The notes: generated by a model from the sequence alone, not told the origin. 64,000 nt of DNA from Devosia psychrophila (GCF_000971275.1 NZ_LAPV01000113.1:1-64000); one strand, 5' to 3'. Counted from the first letter of the stretch, positions 1 to 9,111 are shown. Numbers and translations are program-made.

Positions 1-47
1 GCCCCGAAGGGGTCGGGTGGGGGTAAGTTTGCGCACCATGTAAATAC

Positions 48-81
48 TGCCCTCATCAGGGGGAGGCTGGGTGGGGTACCC
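48..81. repeat. Family A intergenic palindromic repeat, half copy
   Basis: A G-rich half element (CATCAGGGGGAGGCTGGGTG followed by a short GGGGTACCC end) just beyond the stop codon of the SDR gene. It matches the right-hand half of the two-armed elements found elsewhere in this window (for example 25797-25913 and 46825-46943). Only one arm lies here; bases 1-47 hold G-rich text but no recognisable gene. Confidence 0.6.
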
Positions 82-94
82 GCTTAGTTTAAGC

Positions 95-874
95 CTACCG
101 CAACAACGACTGCCCGCCATCCACATATACCGGCACGCCCGTTACATGCCGCGCCGCATCACTGGCCAAAAATGCGATCACATCCGCCACAGCCTCGCTG
201 CTGCCCGGCTCGCCACCAGTGATCGGAATATCCCCCTCCGGCCATTTCACCGGGATCTCCACATCCTTGGTATTCCGCTTGTCTGTGTTGTCGTCGATCT
301 CGGTGTCGATCGCCCCCGGACACACCGCATTGACCCGGATCTTGTGCTTGCCCAGTTCCAGCGCCAATTGTTGTGCCAGCGCCACCTGTGCCGCCTTGGT
401 GGCTGAATAGGCCGTGGCGCCTGCCGAGGTGAACGTCCGGTTGCCGTTGATCGAGCTGACGATGATCACCGAGCCACCCTGCTTCTTCAAATGCGGCACG
501 GCCAGGTGCAGCGTCATGTAGGTGCCACGCAGGTTGACTGTCATGGTCTGGTCCCACTCGTCCGGCGTCAGGTCGTCGATTGGCGCCCACATCCCGTTGA
601 TCCCGGCATTGGCCACCACGATATCGAGCCGCTTGTAGGCCTTGATGGTCGCCTCGATTACCTTGCGCATCTCCGCTTCGTCGGAGATATCGGCGTCCAC
701 CGCCAGCGCCTTGCCACCCGCCTTGATGATCTCGTCGCGGGTCTTTTCGACCTCTTCCAGCGTCCGGCTGATCACCACGACGCTCGCACCACCTGCCCCC
801 AGCCGCAGTGCCGCTGCCTTGCCGATCCCCGATCCGGCGCCGGTCACCAACGCTACCTTGCCATCAAATTCCAT
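95..874 (-). CDS. SDR family NAD(P)-dependent oxidoreductase
   Basis: Classical short-chain dehydrogenase of 259 aa, expected to oxidise or reduce a hydroxyl/keto substrate in the cytoplasm. The Rossmann glycine motif TGAGSGIG is at about residues 11-18, the NAG motif near 88, the catalytic serine in VSSINGN and the YSATK active-site Tyr/Lys pair follow, and the C-terminus ends in the usual VYVDGG segment. I chose the ATG at 872-874 because GGAGA lies just upstream and the protein then starts at the first beta strand; an upstream start would add 12 unlikely residues. It is the last gene of a probable MFS / M81 / SDR operon, 55 bp after the M81 gene. The substrate is not readable from the sequence. 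Confidence 0.9.
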   Translation of the reverse strand: MEFDGKVALVTGAGSGIGKAAALRLGAGGASVVVISRTLEEVEKTRDEIIKAGGKALAVDADISDEAEMRKVIEATIKAYKRLDIVVANAGINGMWAPIDDLTPDEWDQTMTVNLRGTYMTLHLAVPHLKKQGGSVIIVSSINGNRTFTSAGATAYSATKAAQVALAQQLALELGKHKIRVNAVCPGAIDTEIDDNTDKRNTKDVEIPVKWPEGDIPITGGEPGSSEAVADVIAFLASDAARHVTGVPVYVDGGQSLLR

Positions 875-929
875 GATCGTCTCCGATGCTTGCTTGAAGT
901 CGCAACGCATCGGAGAGCGATTTGGTTGG

Positions 930-2363
930 CTACCTAGTCCGGACCGACCACTTCACGTCTGGAGTGAACGTAAACTCCTTGTCGAACGGATATTGCGCCA
1001 CCGACTTGTGCTTGCGCTCTAGCCGCTCGACGAACTGATCCACCACGCCGGGTGACAACGCCATCAGGCTCGGATTGGCAATTGGCCCCAGATCCGGCGA
1101 CAAATAGCCCGATTTGACCACCACGATTTTCGCCGTCCGCGGATCGAGCCCCAGCTTGGTGAAATCCACGATATTGTGAAACGGCCGCCGCCGCGCCGTC
1201 AGCACCAGCTCGATCCCGCCGATCCGCACCACCGCCTCGCGCAGCCGTGCCTCGTCGGTTTCGAGCAAAAACACCACCTCGGCATTGGTCATCACCTTGG
1301 CGCTCGATGGATCAAGGTTCGCCCCGATGCTGAGCGGCAGCGTCGCGCCGACGCCGGCTGCATAGGCCGCGTCCGTGGCAACCGCGTCGGCGATGCCGGC
1401 AAGCACCACGCCCTTCGCATTCTGCGTTATCAGTTCCGCCAGCACTTCCGCCCGATCGCCGACGCCGCCGCCAGTTGGATTGTCCCCCGATTCCGCCAGC
1501 ACCACCGGTCCCGTGTCCGCCGTCACCGCCCACTCGACGCACTCCTCTATCGAACCGACCTTGGTGCCAAACACAAAGCCCTCGCGAATGTCCCAATAGT
1601 TCTGCGCCAGGTGCCGCGCCGCCTCGGCCATCGCCGCCTTGTCGGTGCCGGTCACCACGGCGCAGGCGGTAGAGCGTGGCTCGTCGGCCCAGACATAGCC
1701 AACCTGGAACGACGCATCCCAGATACCGCTCGGGTCCTCCACCGCCTGAAGCTGAGTATAGAAAGTGCGCGCCGGCTCATCCTGCGTCGAGGTCCGTTCG
1801 CCCGGCAGCAACACCGGCACCGGCGCCCAGGCCACCATCGGCCGCTCGCCAGTCGTCAGTGCCCGCACCAGCATCGTCACCGCCCGCCGCATGGTGTCCT
1901 GCACATCGATATGCGGCGCCGTCCGATAGGTTGAAAACATGTCCAGCGCATCGACGATCTTCTGGCTCACATTGCCATGCAGATCATAGCTGGCCGCGAT
2001 CAGCACCTCCGGCCCGGCCACCTCGCGCACAGCCGCAATGAAGTCGCCCTCGGCGTCGAACAGTCCCTCGACGAACATCGCGCCATGCATCGCCAGATAA
2101 ACGCCATCCAGCGGCAGTGCCGCCTTGATGCCATCGAGAATTTCAGCCTTCCAGCGCGCATAAATCCCTGCCTCGACCGGCCCGCCAGCAATGGCCCGGG
2201 CATGCAGCACGGTGATGAATTCCGCCGGGAAATGCGTCAAAAAATCGAAATACGCATCCTTCAGCATCGACGGCCCGCGCACCACCCGGAAATCCGCCTC
2301 GCGCGCCAGCACCGGATTATAAGTGCTGCATTCGGTATGCAGGCCCGCAACAGCAATACGCAT
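930..2363 (-). CDS. M81 family metallopeptidase (MlrC-like)
   Basis: A 477-aa protein of the M81/MlrC family, named for the Sphingomonas enzyme that acts on linearised microcystin. Visible family features are the N-terminal GLHTECSTYNP segment, the YDLHGN metal-site motif near residue 128, MHGAM near 97, and the glycine-rich ESGDNPTGGGVGD near 293. Family members are putative zinc hydrolases of small peptides or modified amino acids; the natural substrate here is unknown. Its ATG overlaps the stop of the upstream MFS gene by one base (TAATG), so the two are probably translationally coupled. The pairing suggests that the transporter imports the substrate. A paralogue lies at 13817-15274. Confidence 0.88.
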   Translation of the reverse strand: MRIAVAGLHTECSTYNPVLAREADFRVVRGPSMLKDAYFDFLTHFPAEFITVLHARAIAGGPVEAGIYARWKAEILDGIKAALPLDGVYLAMHGAMFVEGLFDAEGDFIAAVREVAGPEVLIAASYDLHGNVSQKIVDALDMFSTYRTAPHIDVQDTMRRAVTMLVRALTTGERPMVAWAPVPVLLPGERTSTQDEPARTFYTQLQAVEDPSGIWDASFQVGYVWADEPRSTACAVVTGTDKAAMAEAARHLAQNYWDIREGFVFGTKVGSIEECVEWAVTADTGPVVLAESGDNPTGGGVGDRAEVLAELITQNAKGVVLAGIADAVATDAAYAAGVGATLPLSIGANLDPSSAKVMTNAEVVFLLETDEARLREAVVRIGGIELVLTARRRPFHNIVDFTKLGLDPRTAKIVVVKSGYLSPDLGPIANPSLMALSPGVVDQFVERLERKHKSVAQYPFDKEFTFTPDVKWSVRTR

Positions 2364-3550
2364 TAAATAACTCCGGGAATGTCGGCTTCAGGACTATTGA
2401 GAGCAGGGGTCTTTTTCACGGCCAGTCGCCCGGCCAATAGCAGGCTCACCAGCAGCACCGGCACGAGGCACGCAATGCCCACCCGCATGTCGAAGTGTTC
2501 GGCCACAAAGCCAATCATCGGCGGCCCGACGAGGAAGCCAAGCAGGGCAACAAAGCTGAGAATAGCCACATTGGCCGAAGCCGCACGATCACCCAGGCTG
2601 GCCGCGGCGGTCACCGCCAGCGGAAACCCCACCGAAACGCCAAGGCCGATAATGCCGAAGCCTACCAGCGCCATGACTTCATTGGGCGACACATACAACA
2701 ATGCCGCGCCGACGAGCGCCAGCGTGCCGCAAATCCGCGCCGTGTTGACCGCCCCAAACCGCTTCTTCAGCGTGTCGCCACCAAACCGTCCAGCCGCCAC
2801 CATCGCGGCAAATACAGAATACCCCAGGCCCACCATGCCGCCCTCGGCCCCCAGCGCATCGCGCAGGAAAATCGCCGACCAATCGGCCATGGCGCCCTCG
2901 GTCATGGTGATGCCGAATACGAAAAAACAAATCCCCAGCAACGCCCAGCTCGGAAGCGCCCAAACGGAACGCTGACCCTCGGCCTTTGGTGCCTCCACCG
3001 CATAAACCGGCAATACATTGGCGACCACCAGCGCTAGCGGCAGCACCACCACCGCGACCAGCGGAATGGCCCAATGCGCGGCCAGCCCAAGCCCTGCCAG
3101 CGCCGAACCGATCAGGCTACCCACCATGATACCAACCGACCAGAAGCCATGCGACGTGGTCATGATCATCGACCCCGTGCCCTTCTCGACCGCATCCGCC
3201 TGCACGTTAAGGCCCAGCTCAACAAACGAAAGCGACGAGCCCACCAGCATCAGCGCCACAAACAGCATCATCGGGTCGGCAGCAAACGCCGGCAGGCTCA
3301 CCGCCAGTGAATACAGCACAAACCCCGACAGGATCGCCATCCGCGATCCAATTCGCCCCACCAACGGCCCGGCAAACGGCAGCGTCAGCAGCGTCCCGCA
3401 TGGCAGTCCAAGCAGTGCCACAGCCAAGCCCGCCGGCCCCAACCCCAGCGCCTGCTGCACCTCAGGAATACGCGGCAACCAAGCCCCAAACGCGATGGGC
3501 TGCAAAAAGAAGATCAACATTGTCAGGCGTTGGGGGGAGAGGAAGGACAC
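2363..3550 (-). CDS. MFS transporter
   Basis: Major facilitator superfamily permease of about 395 aa with 10-12 hydrophobic segments. The A-like loop region carries LPFAGPLVGRIGSR after the second helix, and PRIPEVQ lies in the first loop. An open frame runs upstream into repeat DNA, so the start needs choosing: the GTG at 3548-3550 puts a natural N-terminus (SFLSPQRLTMLIFFLQ) before helix 1 and has a weak GAG upstream, while the ATG at 3518-3520 has no purine-rich site. It is the first gene of a minus-strand operon with the M81 peptidase and the SDR. The substrate is unknown; a peptide, amino acid derivative or sugar are all possible. Confidence 0.82.
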   Translation of the reverse strand: MSFLSPQRLTMLIFFLQPIAFGAWLPRIPEVQQALGLGPAGLAVALLGLPCGTLLTLPFAGPLVGRIGSRMAILSGFVLYSLAVSLPAFAADPMMLFVALMLVGSSLSFVELGLNVQADAVEKGTGSMIMTTSHGFWSVGIMVGSLIGSALAGLGLAAHWAIPLVAVVVLPLALVVANVLPVYAVEAPKAEGQRSVWALPSWALLGICFFVFGITMTEGAMADWSAIFLRDALGAEGGMVGLGYSVFAAMVAAGRFGGDTLKKRFGAVNTARICGTLALVGAALLYVSPNEVMALVGFGIIGLGVSVGFPLAVTAAASLGDRAASANVAILSFVALLGFLVGPPMIGFVAEHFDMRVGIACLVPVLLVSLLLAGRLAVKKTPALNSPEADIPGVI

Positions 3551-3610
3551 AGTGTTCGATCTCAATGCTTTCAGTTGCCATCCATCTCCCTTTGCGGGCT
3601 GGATTATCCA

Positions 3611-3790
3611 GTCGACACCCTCCCCCCTGCGGGGAGGGTCAGGAAGGGGGAGGTTTGGCTCCAATATCGTGGCTCTCATCACCCCACCCTCAATCCCTCC
3701 TCATTCAGGGGAGGGAGGCGCTGGCTCTTCCGTCCGTGTTCATCGTCTCCCTCCCCATTCAGGGGAGGGATCAAGGGTGGGGGTGGTTTG
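3611..3790. repeat. Family A palindromic repeats, three arms
   Basis: The 394-bp stretch between the MFS and NTF2-like genes is non-coding and filled with repeats. One arm at 3611-3656 has CCCTCCCCCCTGCGGGGAGG. Two further arms at about 3681-3790 face each other: the left begins CACCC and contains CCCTCCTCATTCAGGGGAGG, the right contains CCCTCCCCATTCAGGGGAGG and ends in GGGTGGGGGTGG. Together the last two form a large imperfect inverted repeat with an internal hairpin in each arm. Confidence 0.7.
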
Positions 3791-3836
3791 GCCGCATTAT
3801 CGCTGCTTTCGCACCTGGCTCACCACCACGGTTTTT

Positions 3837-3908
3837 CCTCGGGCTTGACCCGAGGATCATTCGTCGTTTGTGCCGTGCCGAGAATGGCCCTCGGGTCAGG
3901 CCCGAGGG
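3837..3908. repeat. Family B inverted repeat doublet (CCTCGGG type)
   Basis: Two palindromes, CCTCGGGCTTGACCCGAGG at 3837-3855 and a CCCTCGGG...CCCGAGGG palindrome at 3888-3908, separated by about 32 bp. The same two-palindrome unit recurs at 13575-13649 and 17860-17933, always between genes. This is a dispersed REP-like element rather than a gene-specific terminator, since no T-tract follows. Confidence 0.7.
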
Positions 3909-3944
3909 AGAAGAGGTAAGTGGAAGCTATCCTACCGTTGTGCC

Positions 3945-4421
3945 TTACCCCATCACCCGCGGCAAATACCCAACGAACCCCGTCAGCTTCCACACCCCGT
4001 CCACCTTGCGGCAGAAGTATAACGTTTGCCAGTTCAGCACGTCCTTGCTGCCATCCTTCAGCGCGATCTCGCCGTCGAATTTCTTGCGCGCGATGGCGAT
4101 GTCGCCGGTGATCTCGATGTCGGTCAGCTTCGTCGCCCGGTGGATGCCTTCCAGCACGTCCTCGGCATATTCCAGTTTCTGGCTTTCCCGCGCCTGGCGG
4201 ATCCAGTCGTCGCGATAGGCTTCCAGTGTCGGAAAGCTGATGCGCCATTCATCGGGATTACCCGATTTTTTGCCGTTGATGCCGAGGAACCCCTCCTTGA
4301 CGAAGTCGCCATCCACTTGTGCCCAATCCGCCGCGACGAAGGCGGCGATGTCGCGCTTCACCAGCATGGTCCAGATGGCGCTGCGGTCAGGATCGTTGGG
4401 GAATGGATTGGTGCTGGTCAT
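3945..4421 (-). CDS. NTF2-like (SnoaL-type) protein
   Basis: A 158-aa protein that reads like an NTF2-like fold: an N-terminal helical part with repeated Trp and Asp (WTMLVKRDIAAFVAADW), a middle with alternating charged helices, and a C-terminal sheet ending VDGVWKLTGFVGYLP, typical of domains that house a ligand or a hydrolase/isomerase pocket. No signal peptide or membrane span is seen. The ATG at 4419-4421 is preceded by GAGAG; an upstream start would add 15 residues. It stands alone between repeats and the divergent sugar operon. I cannot assign a reaction. Confidence 0.65.
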   Translation of the reverse strand: MTSTNPFPNDPDRSAIWTMLVKRDIAAFVAADWAQVDGDFVKEGFLGINGKKSGNPDEWRISFPTLEAYRDDWIRQARESQKLEYAEDVLEGIHRATKLTDIEITGDIAIARKKFDGEIALKDGSKDVLNWQTLYFCRKVDGVWKLTGFVGYLPRVMG

Positions 4422-4526
4422 GAGGCTCTCGCAATCGTGCAGGGTCAGGCACTGCGCCTGCAGCATTCGTGTTTCAAATTTTCAGGGATGTCATCTCTAT
4501 GAAACATCCCGTGGGAGCCCAGATGA

Positions 4527-4714
4527 ATACCAATCTGAACATGCTGCCTGTTTTGCTGAAGGTTGTCCACATCCACGCTGCCTTGGAATGCAACAAAAAC
4601 GCCCAGAAATTCAGCAAAATGCTGCCTTGTTGAGCAAAGTCCCGGGGTGGCTTAAATTGGTATTGAATACGTGACGGATTCGTGTTGACATCAGTTTCGG
4701 AACGACCCTAGTCT
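4527..4714 (+). promoter_or_regulatory. Candidate operators and promoter for the sugar operon
   Basis: The gap 4422-4781 is the probable control region of the plus-strand operon. It contains ATACCAAT (4527-4534) opposed by ATTGGTAT (4656-4663), and inside that pair TTTTGCTGAA (4551-4560) opposed by TTCAGCAAAA (4610-4619). The inner arms are flanked by ATGCTGCCTG and ATGCTGCCTT. Downstream a TTGACA hexamer (4685-4690) and TAGTCT (4709-4714) with an 18-bp spacer resemble a housekeeping promoter. The RpiR regulator encoded at 10405-11271 is one possible ligand; this is inference. Confidence 0.45.
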
Positions 4715-4781
4715 TGAAAATAGTTTACAAAATACCTGACCAGTCCGAAGAGGTTGGCAGCCAGCACAGGTTAGGCAAAGC

Positions 4782-5936
4782 ATGCGAATAGGCATTATCG
4801 GCCTCGGCTATCGTCTCGGTTATCTGGCGCGGGTTTTCTCCGCCGCCCGTTCCGATTTTTCGATTGCCGGCTATGTCGATCCTGCTCCCGCCGGTCTGCC
4901 TTACGCCACCGAACATGGCGTCGACATGGGCAAGTCCTTCGATAGCCTCGAAGCCATGCTCGACAGCGAAAAGCTCGATCTGCTGATGATCGGCTCCCCC
5001 AATCACCTGCACCTCGGCCATATTCGCATTGGCCTCGAGCGCGGCATGAAGATATTTACCGAGAAGCCGGTGGTCACCACGGTCGAAGAGACCATGGAGT
5101 TAGCCGCGCTGATCGCTGAATACGGTTCGGACAACCTGATGGTCGGCCTCGTGCTGCGCTACGCACCGCTCTATGTCGATCTGCGCAAAGCCCAGGCCGA
5201 GGGCCTGCTCGGGGACGTCACCTCGATCGAGGCTTCCGAGCACATTCCGCCCTATCACGGCGCTTTCTTCATGCGCGACTGGCGCCGATACGAGCGCTAC
5301 TCGGGCAGCTTCATGCTCGAGAAATGCTGCCATGACCTTGATCTCTATAACGGCGTCATGGGCTGCCGGCCGCAATATGTCTCAAGCTTCGGCGGTCGCC
5401 GCACCTTCATTCCGGCCAATGCGCCCGCCACTGTCGGCATCAACGACATGGAAGTCTATCATCGCAAGCCCACCGGCTGGGAGGGCACCGACAAGGTGTT
5501 CGACAGCGATGGCGACATCATCGATTTCCAGACCGCCATGGTAAGTTATGAAAACGGCGCCGCGCTCAGCTTCCACACCAATCTTAACGTGCCCGACGAT
5601 TTCCGCCGCTTTGCGGTGATGGGTGCCAAGGGCATGGCCGAGGGCGACTTTATCCGCAATTTCCTGCGCGTCACCGATAGCCGCACGTCCGATCGCCTCA
5701 TCGATACCACCTATAAGAACAGCGAACTCAGCGCCCATTATGGTGCCGACGAGCAGATGGCCGAGGATATCCTCAAGCACATGGTCGAAGGCGTGCCGCT
5801 GCCGGTATCGGTTACCGATGCGCTCGAAGCCGGCTTGCTGGCACTCACCATGGATCAGGCGATGCGCACCCGCTCCGTCATCGACATGACCCCGATCTGG
5901 CAGCAATTCGACGCTGCCCTCGGCCGAGCGAACTGA
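4782..5936 (+). CDS. Gfo/Idh/MocA family oxidoreductase
   Basis: A 384-aa NAD(P)-dependent sugar or cyclitol dehydrogenase. The N-terminal Rossmann motif is GIIGLGYRLGYLA, the family EKPV motif is near residue 95 (KIFTEKPV), and the C-terminal alpha/beta domain carries EKCCHDLDLYNG, the usual acidic/His substrate-site segment. It is the first gene of the sugar operon and lies 10 bp before the first ABC permease, which points to oxidation or epimerisation of the imported sugar. The exact substrate is not visible. The candidate promoter and inverted repeats directly upstream suggest control at this gene. Confidence 0.88.
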   Translation: MRIGIIGLGYRLGYLARVFSAARSDFSIAGYVDPAPAGLPYATEHGVDMGKSFDSLEAMLDSEKLDLLMIGSPNHLHLGHIRIGLERGMKIFTEKPVVTTVEETMELAALIAEYGSDNLMVGLVLRYAPLYVDLRKAQAEGLLGDVTSIEASEHIPPYHGAFFMRDWRRYERYSGSFMLEKCCHDLDLYNGVMGCRPQYVSSFGGRRTFIPANAPATVGINDMEVYHRKPTGWEGTDKVFDSDGDIIDFQTAMVSYENGAALSFHTNLNVPDDFRRFAVMGAKGMAEGDFIRNFLRVTDSRTSDRLIDTTYKNSELSAHYGADEQMAEDILKHMVEGVPLPVSVTDALEAGLLALTMDQAMRTRSVIDMTPIWQQFDAALGRAN

Positions 5937-5946
5937 GGGATACGTC

Positions 5947-6834
5947 ATGACCAGCAGCCGTAGCGCCGTAATATTCGCCCTGGCCCTGCTGGCCCCGGCT
6001 TTGCTCTACATTCTCGCCATCGTCGCCTATCCGCTGGTCGACACCATCATTCTGTCCTTCACCAATGCGGCGCTGCGTCCGACCTATGATTTCGTTGGCT
6101 GGGCCAATTACCAGAAGATTTTCGGCGCTGGTAATTTCATCGATGTGATCATCCGCACCTTCGTATGGACCTTCTTCTCGGTGGCCGCCAAGATGGTCAT
6201 CGGGACGATGGGCGCGACGCTGCTCAATTCCGCAATTCCCGGCCAGACCGTGTTCCGCATTCTCACCATGCCGCCATGGATTGTTCCCATGGCCATCGGC
6301 ATCTTCATGTGGGGCTGGATGTATAACGGCCAGTTTGGCATGATTTCCGGCCTGCTGCAGAATTTCGGCCTGATCGACGGGCCATGGCCATTCCTCGCGC
6401 AGGGCAATTCAGCTTTCTGGGCCACCATCGTCACCGACGTGTGGATCGGCGTGCCGATGGTCACCATCTACCTGCTGGCCGCCATGCAATCCATTCCCAA
6501 GGATCTCTACGAGGCCGCTTGGACCGACGGGGCAGGGCGCCTGTACCGCTTCCGCCGCATCACCCTGCCGCTGATGGTCCCGGCAATGCTGACCATGAGC
6601 CTGCTGTCGCTCATCGCCACCTTCAATTCCTTCGATATCATCTGGATCCTGACCCAGGGCGGTCCGTCCAACCAGACCACCACGATGATTATCGATACCT
6701 ACAAGACCGCCATGGGCAGCCGCAAATATGGCGAGGGCGCCGCTCGCGCCGTGGTGATCTGCATCTTCGTGTCGTTGTTCTGCATCGTCTACTTCCGCGC
6801 CGTCCGCAAACTCTCGCAGGGAGAAATCAAATGA
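5947..6834 (+). CDS. Sugar ABC transporter permease (MalF/UgpA type)
   Basis: A 295-aa inner-membrane permease of the carbohydrate CUT1 group with about six transmembrane segments. The EAA loop that docks the ATPase is visible as EAAWTDGAGRLYRFRRI near residue 194. The C-terminal helix follows TYKTAMGSRKYGEGAA, typical of UgpA-like permeases. It overlaps the next permease by four bases (ATGA), showing tight coupling. It works with the second permease, the binding protein and the UgpC-type ATPase of this operon. Confidence 0.92.
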   Translation: MTSSRSAVIFALALLAPALLYILAIVAYPLVDTIILSFTNAALRPTYDFVGWANYQKIFGAGNFIDVIIRTFVWTFFSVAAKMVIGTMGATLLNSAIPGQTVFRILTMPPWIVPMAIGIFMWGWMYNGQFGMISGLLQNFGLIDGPWPFLAQGNSAFWATIVTDVWIGVPMVTIYLLAAMQSIPKDLYEAAWTDGAGRLYRFRRITLPLMVPAMLTMSLLSLIATFNSFDIIWILTQGGPSNQTTTMIIDTYKTAMGSRKYGEGAARAVVICIFVSLFCIVYFRAVRKLSQGEIK

Positions 6835-7763
6835 GCGATGTCGCCCGCACCACCGAAGTTGCTGCTGCCGATAGCCCAGCTATCGTCAAGCCACGCAAGC
6901 GAGCTCGTTCCACCAAGGCAATGATCGATCGCTACAGCTGGTATGAGCTGGTCGGCATCTATGCCGGCATGGCGCTGTTCCTGTTCTTCGTGCTGGCGCC
7001 CTTCATCGAAGGCTTTCTCGTTTCGCTGAAGCCGCTCGGCCTGCTGTTCTCGACGCCCTACAGCTTCCTGCCGGTGAATGGCTCGTTTGATGCCTATTTC
7101 ACCATGTGGCAATCGGTGCCGGCGCTGGGCATGCACATCTTCAATTCCTTCTTCATCTCCAGCGTCGTGACCCTGATTGTCGTCATCATCGTGGTGCCGG
7201 CGTCCTACGCCTTTGCCCGCTTTCAGTTCCCCGGCAATGGCCTGATGCTGGCCGGTTTCCTCGCCGTCAACATGTTCTCGGGCGCCGTGCTGCTGATTCC
7301 GCTGTTCCGCCTGATGCGCACGCTCGGCCTGCTCAACACCTATTGGGCCATGATCGTGCCCGGCGCCGCCTTCCTGATCCCGTCGTCGATCTTCCTGCTG
7401 CGCACCTACATGATGCGCATCCCCAAGGAGCTCGACGAGGCGGCCTGGGTCGATGGCGCCAGCCGGCTCTACACCCTGCGCCGGGTCATCCTGCCGCTGG
7501 CCATGCCGGGCATCGTCGTGGTCGCCATCATGACCTTCATCGGCGCCTATGCGCAGCAGTTCATCTTCGCGCTGACCTTCAATTCAAAGACCGAATTCAT
7601 GCCGCTGCCGGTTGGCCTGTTCGCCTTCTTCGGCAAGCAGGAAGTGGTGTGGAACGAGCTGATGGCCGCCAGCTTCGTTGGCATCCTGCCGGTGATGATC
7701 GTGATCATCTTCCTGCAGCGCTACCTGGTCGCGGGCCTCACGGCCGGCGCGGTGAAACAATAA
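6831..7763 (+). CDS. Sugar ABC transporter permease (MalG/UgpE type)
   Basis: The second CUT1 permease, 310 aa, with six hydrophobic segments and an EAA loop EAAWVDGASRLYTLRRV near residue 203. An N-terminal cytoplasmic extension of about 45 residues rich in Lys and Arg precedes helix 1. An open frame extends far upstream in the same phase inside the previous gene, but the ATG at 6831 overlaps that gene's stop as ATGA and starts a normal MalG-like N-terminus. A 91-bp gap with the small hairpin GCGCCTTCGGGCG at about 7824-7836 separates it from the binding-protein gene. Confidence 0.92.
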   Translation: MSDVARTTEVAAADSPAIVKPRKRARSTKAMIDRYSWYELVGIYAGMALFLFFVLAPFIEGFLVSLKPLGLLFSTPYSFLPVNGSFDAYFTMWQSVPALGMHIFNSFFISSVVTLIVVIIVVPASYAFARFQFPGNGLMLAGFLAVNMFSGAVLLIPLFRLMRTLGLLNTYWAMIVPGAAFLIPSSIFLLRTYMMRIPKELDEAAWVDGASRLYTLRRVILPLAMPGIVVVAIMTFIGAYAQQFIFALTFNSKTEFMPLPVGLFAFFGKQEVVWNELMAASFVGILPVMIVIIFLQRYLVAGLTAGAVKQ

Positions 7764-7854
7764 GGTTCTGCGGAGCCAACGAGTTCTAGTCCGGGGCCCT
7801 GGAGGGAACCTGACGAGGGAAAGCGCCTTCGGGCGTGCAACAAGGGAGACTACA

Positions 7855-9075
7855 ATGAACAAGACTATCGGACTCCTCGCGGTCTCGCTGGCGGCCTTGG
7901 CCGCTGCGACTCCCGCGACGTTCGCCCAGGACGTGAAGGAAATTTCCTTCATCAACTGCGGTGACGAGCTGACCGCCGGCTATGCCGGTTACTTCGCCGA
8001 GTGGGAAGCCGCCAATCCGGGCTACAAGATCGCTCCCGAGCTCGTCGGCTGGGGCCAGTGCCAGGACAAGGTGACGACGCTCGCCGCTGCCGGCACCCCG
8101 GTTGCCCTGGCTTACGTCGGTTCGCGCACCCTCAAGCAATTCGCCCTCAACGACCTCATCGTACCGATTCCGATGACCGACGAGGAGAAGGCCGGCTACT
8201 ACAACTACGTTCCAGAAACCGTCACCATCGACGGCACCCAGTGGGGCGTTCCGGTCGCATTCTCGACCAAGGCGCTGTACTGGAACAAGGACGTGTTCAC
8301 GGCTGCTGGCCTTGATCCCGAAGTTCCCCCGACCACCTGGGCCGAAGAAATCGCCTTCGCCAAGCAGATCGAAGACAACACCGATGTCGACGGCTTCGGC
8401 GTCGTCGCCAAGACCTTCGACAACACCGTGCACCAGTTCCTGCATTGGGTTTACACCAATGACGGCCTCGTCATCGATGCCGACAACAACATCGTTCTCG
8501 ATAGCCCCCAGAACCTGGCTGCTCTGACCGCGCTCAAGGACATCACGGCCTATGCCGAAGAAGGTCCGACCGCCTATGAGCAGAACGAAGTGCGCGCAAT
8601 CTTCCTCGATGGTGGCCTCGGCATGATCCAGGCAGCCGTCGGCGCCGTCAGCTTGCTCGACGAAGCCGGCATCAACTGGGGCGTTGCCCCGCTGCCGCTT
8701 GGTCCCGATGCAAAGGGTCCCGGCACGCTGCTGATCACCGACTCGCTGGCCGTGTTCAAGGGCTCGGGCGTCGAAGACAAGGCTGTCGAATTCGCCAAGT
8801 TCCTGACCGCTCCCGAGCGTCAGTTCGAAGCCGAAATGGCGCAGGGCCTGACCCCGCTCCGTCCTGTCGCACAGGTCGCCACGCTCGTCGCTGAAAAGCC
8901 CTACTGGGCGCCCTTCCTCGATGGCATCGAATACGGTGGTCCTGAGCCGCTGTTCACCGATTACATCGGCTTCCAGAATGTCATGATCGAAATGGTCCAG
9001 TCGGTCGTCACCGGCTCGGCTGAACCCGCCGCTGCCCTCACCAAGGCTGCTGGCGAACTCGAGCAGTACAAGTAA
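7855..9075 (+). CDS. Extracellular sugar-binding protein of ABC transporter
   Basis: A 406-aa periplasmic solute-binding protein of the carbohydrate family 1 type. Residues 1-24 form a signal peptide ending ATPATFAQ, with cleavage likely after FA or FAQ. The mature part contains GTPVALAYVGSRTLKQFALND and a Trp/Tyr-rich ligand face (TQWGVPVAFSTKALYWNKD), as in binding proteins for oligosaccharides. A strong AGGGAG site lies 7 bp before the ATG. A stable stem-loop follows the stop codon, as is common after binding-protein genes, whose mRNA is often kept more abundant than that of the permeases. Confidence 0.92.
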   Translation: MNKTIGLLAVSLAALAAATPATFAQDVKEISFINCGDELTAGYAGYFAEWEAANPGYKIAPELVGWGQCQDKVTTLAAAGTPVALAYVGSRTLKQFALNDLIVPIPMTDEEKAGYYNYVPETVTIDGTQWGVPVAFSTKALYWNKDVFTAAGLDPEVPPTTWAEEIAFAKQIEDNTDVDGFGVVAKTFDNTVHQFLHWVYTNDGLVIDADNNIVLDSPQNLAALTALKDITAYAEEGPTAYEQNEVRAIFLDGGLGMIQAAVGAVSLLDEAGINWGVAPLPLGPDAKGPGTLLITDSLAVFKGSGVEDKAVEFAKFLTAPERQFEAEMAQGLTPLRPVAQVATLVAEKPYWAPFLDGIEYGGPEPLFTDYIGFQNVMIEMVQSVVTGSAEPAAALTKAAGELEQYK

Positions 9076-9087
9076 GCCACCAAGCCC

Positions 9088-9111
9088 GCCGTCGCCCTTA
9101 GGGGCGGCGGC
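9088..9111 (+). terminator. Stable intercistronic stem-loop after binding protein
   Basis: GCCGTCGCCC (9088-9097), loop TTAG, GGGCGGCGGC (9102-9111): ten pairs including one T-G. There is no T-run after it, so it is more likely an mRNA-stabilising or attenuating hairpin than a full terminator; the ATPase gene starts 33 bp later. Confidence 0.65.

Noticed and set aside
6384-6830. In-phase upstream extension of the second sugar permease
   Set aside because: It covers the preceding permease in another frame; the ATGA overlap at 6831 gives the natural start.
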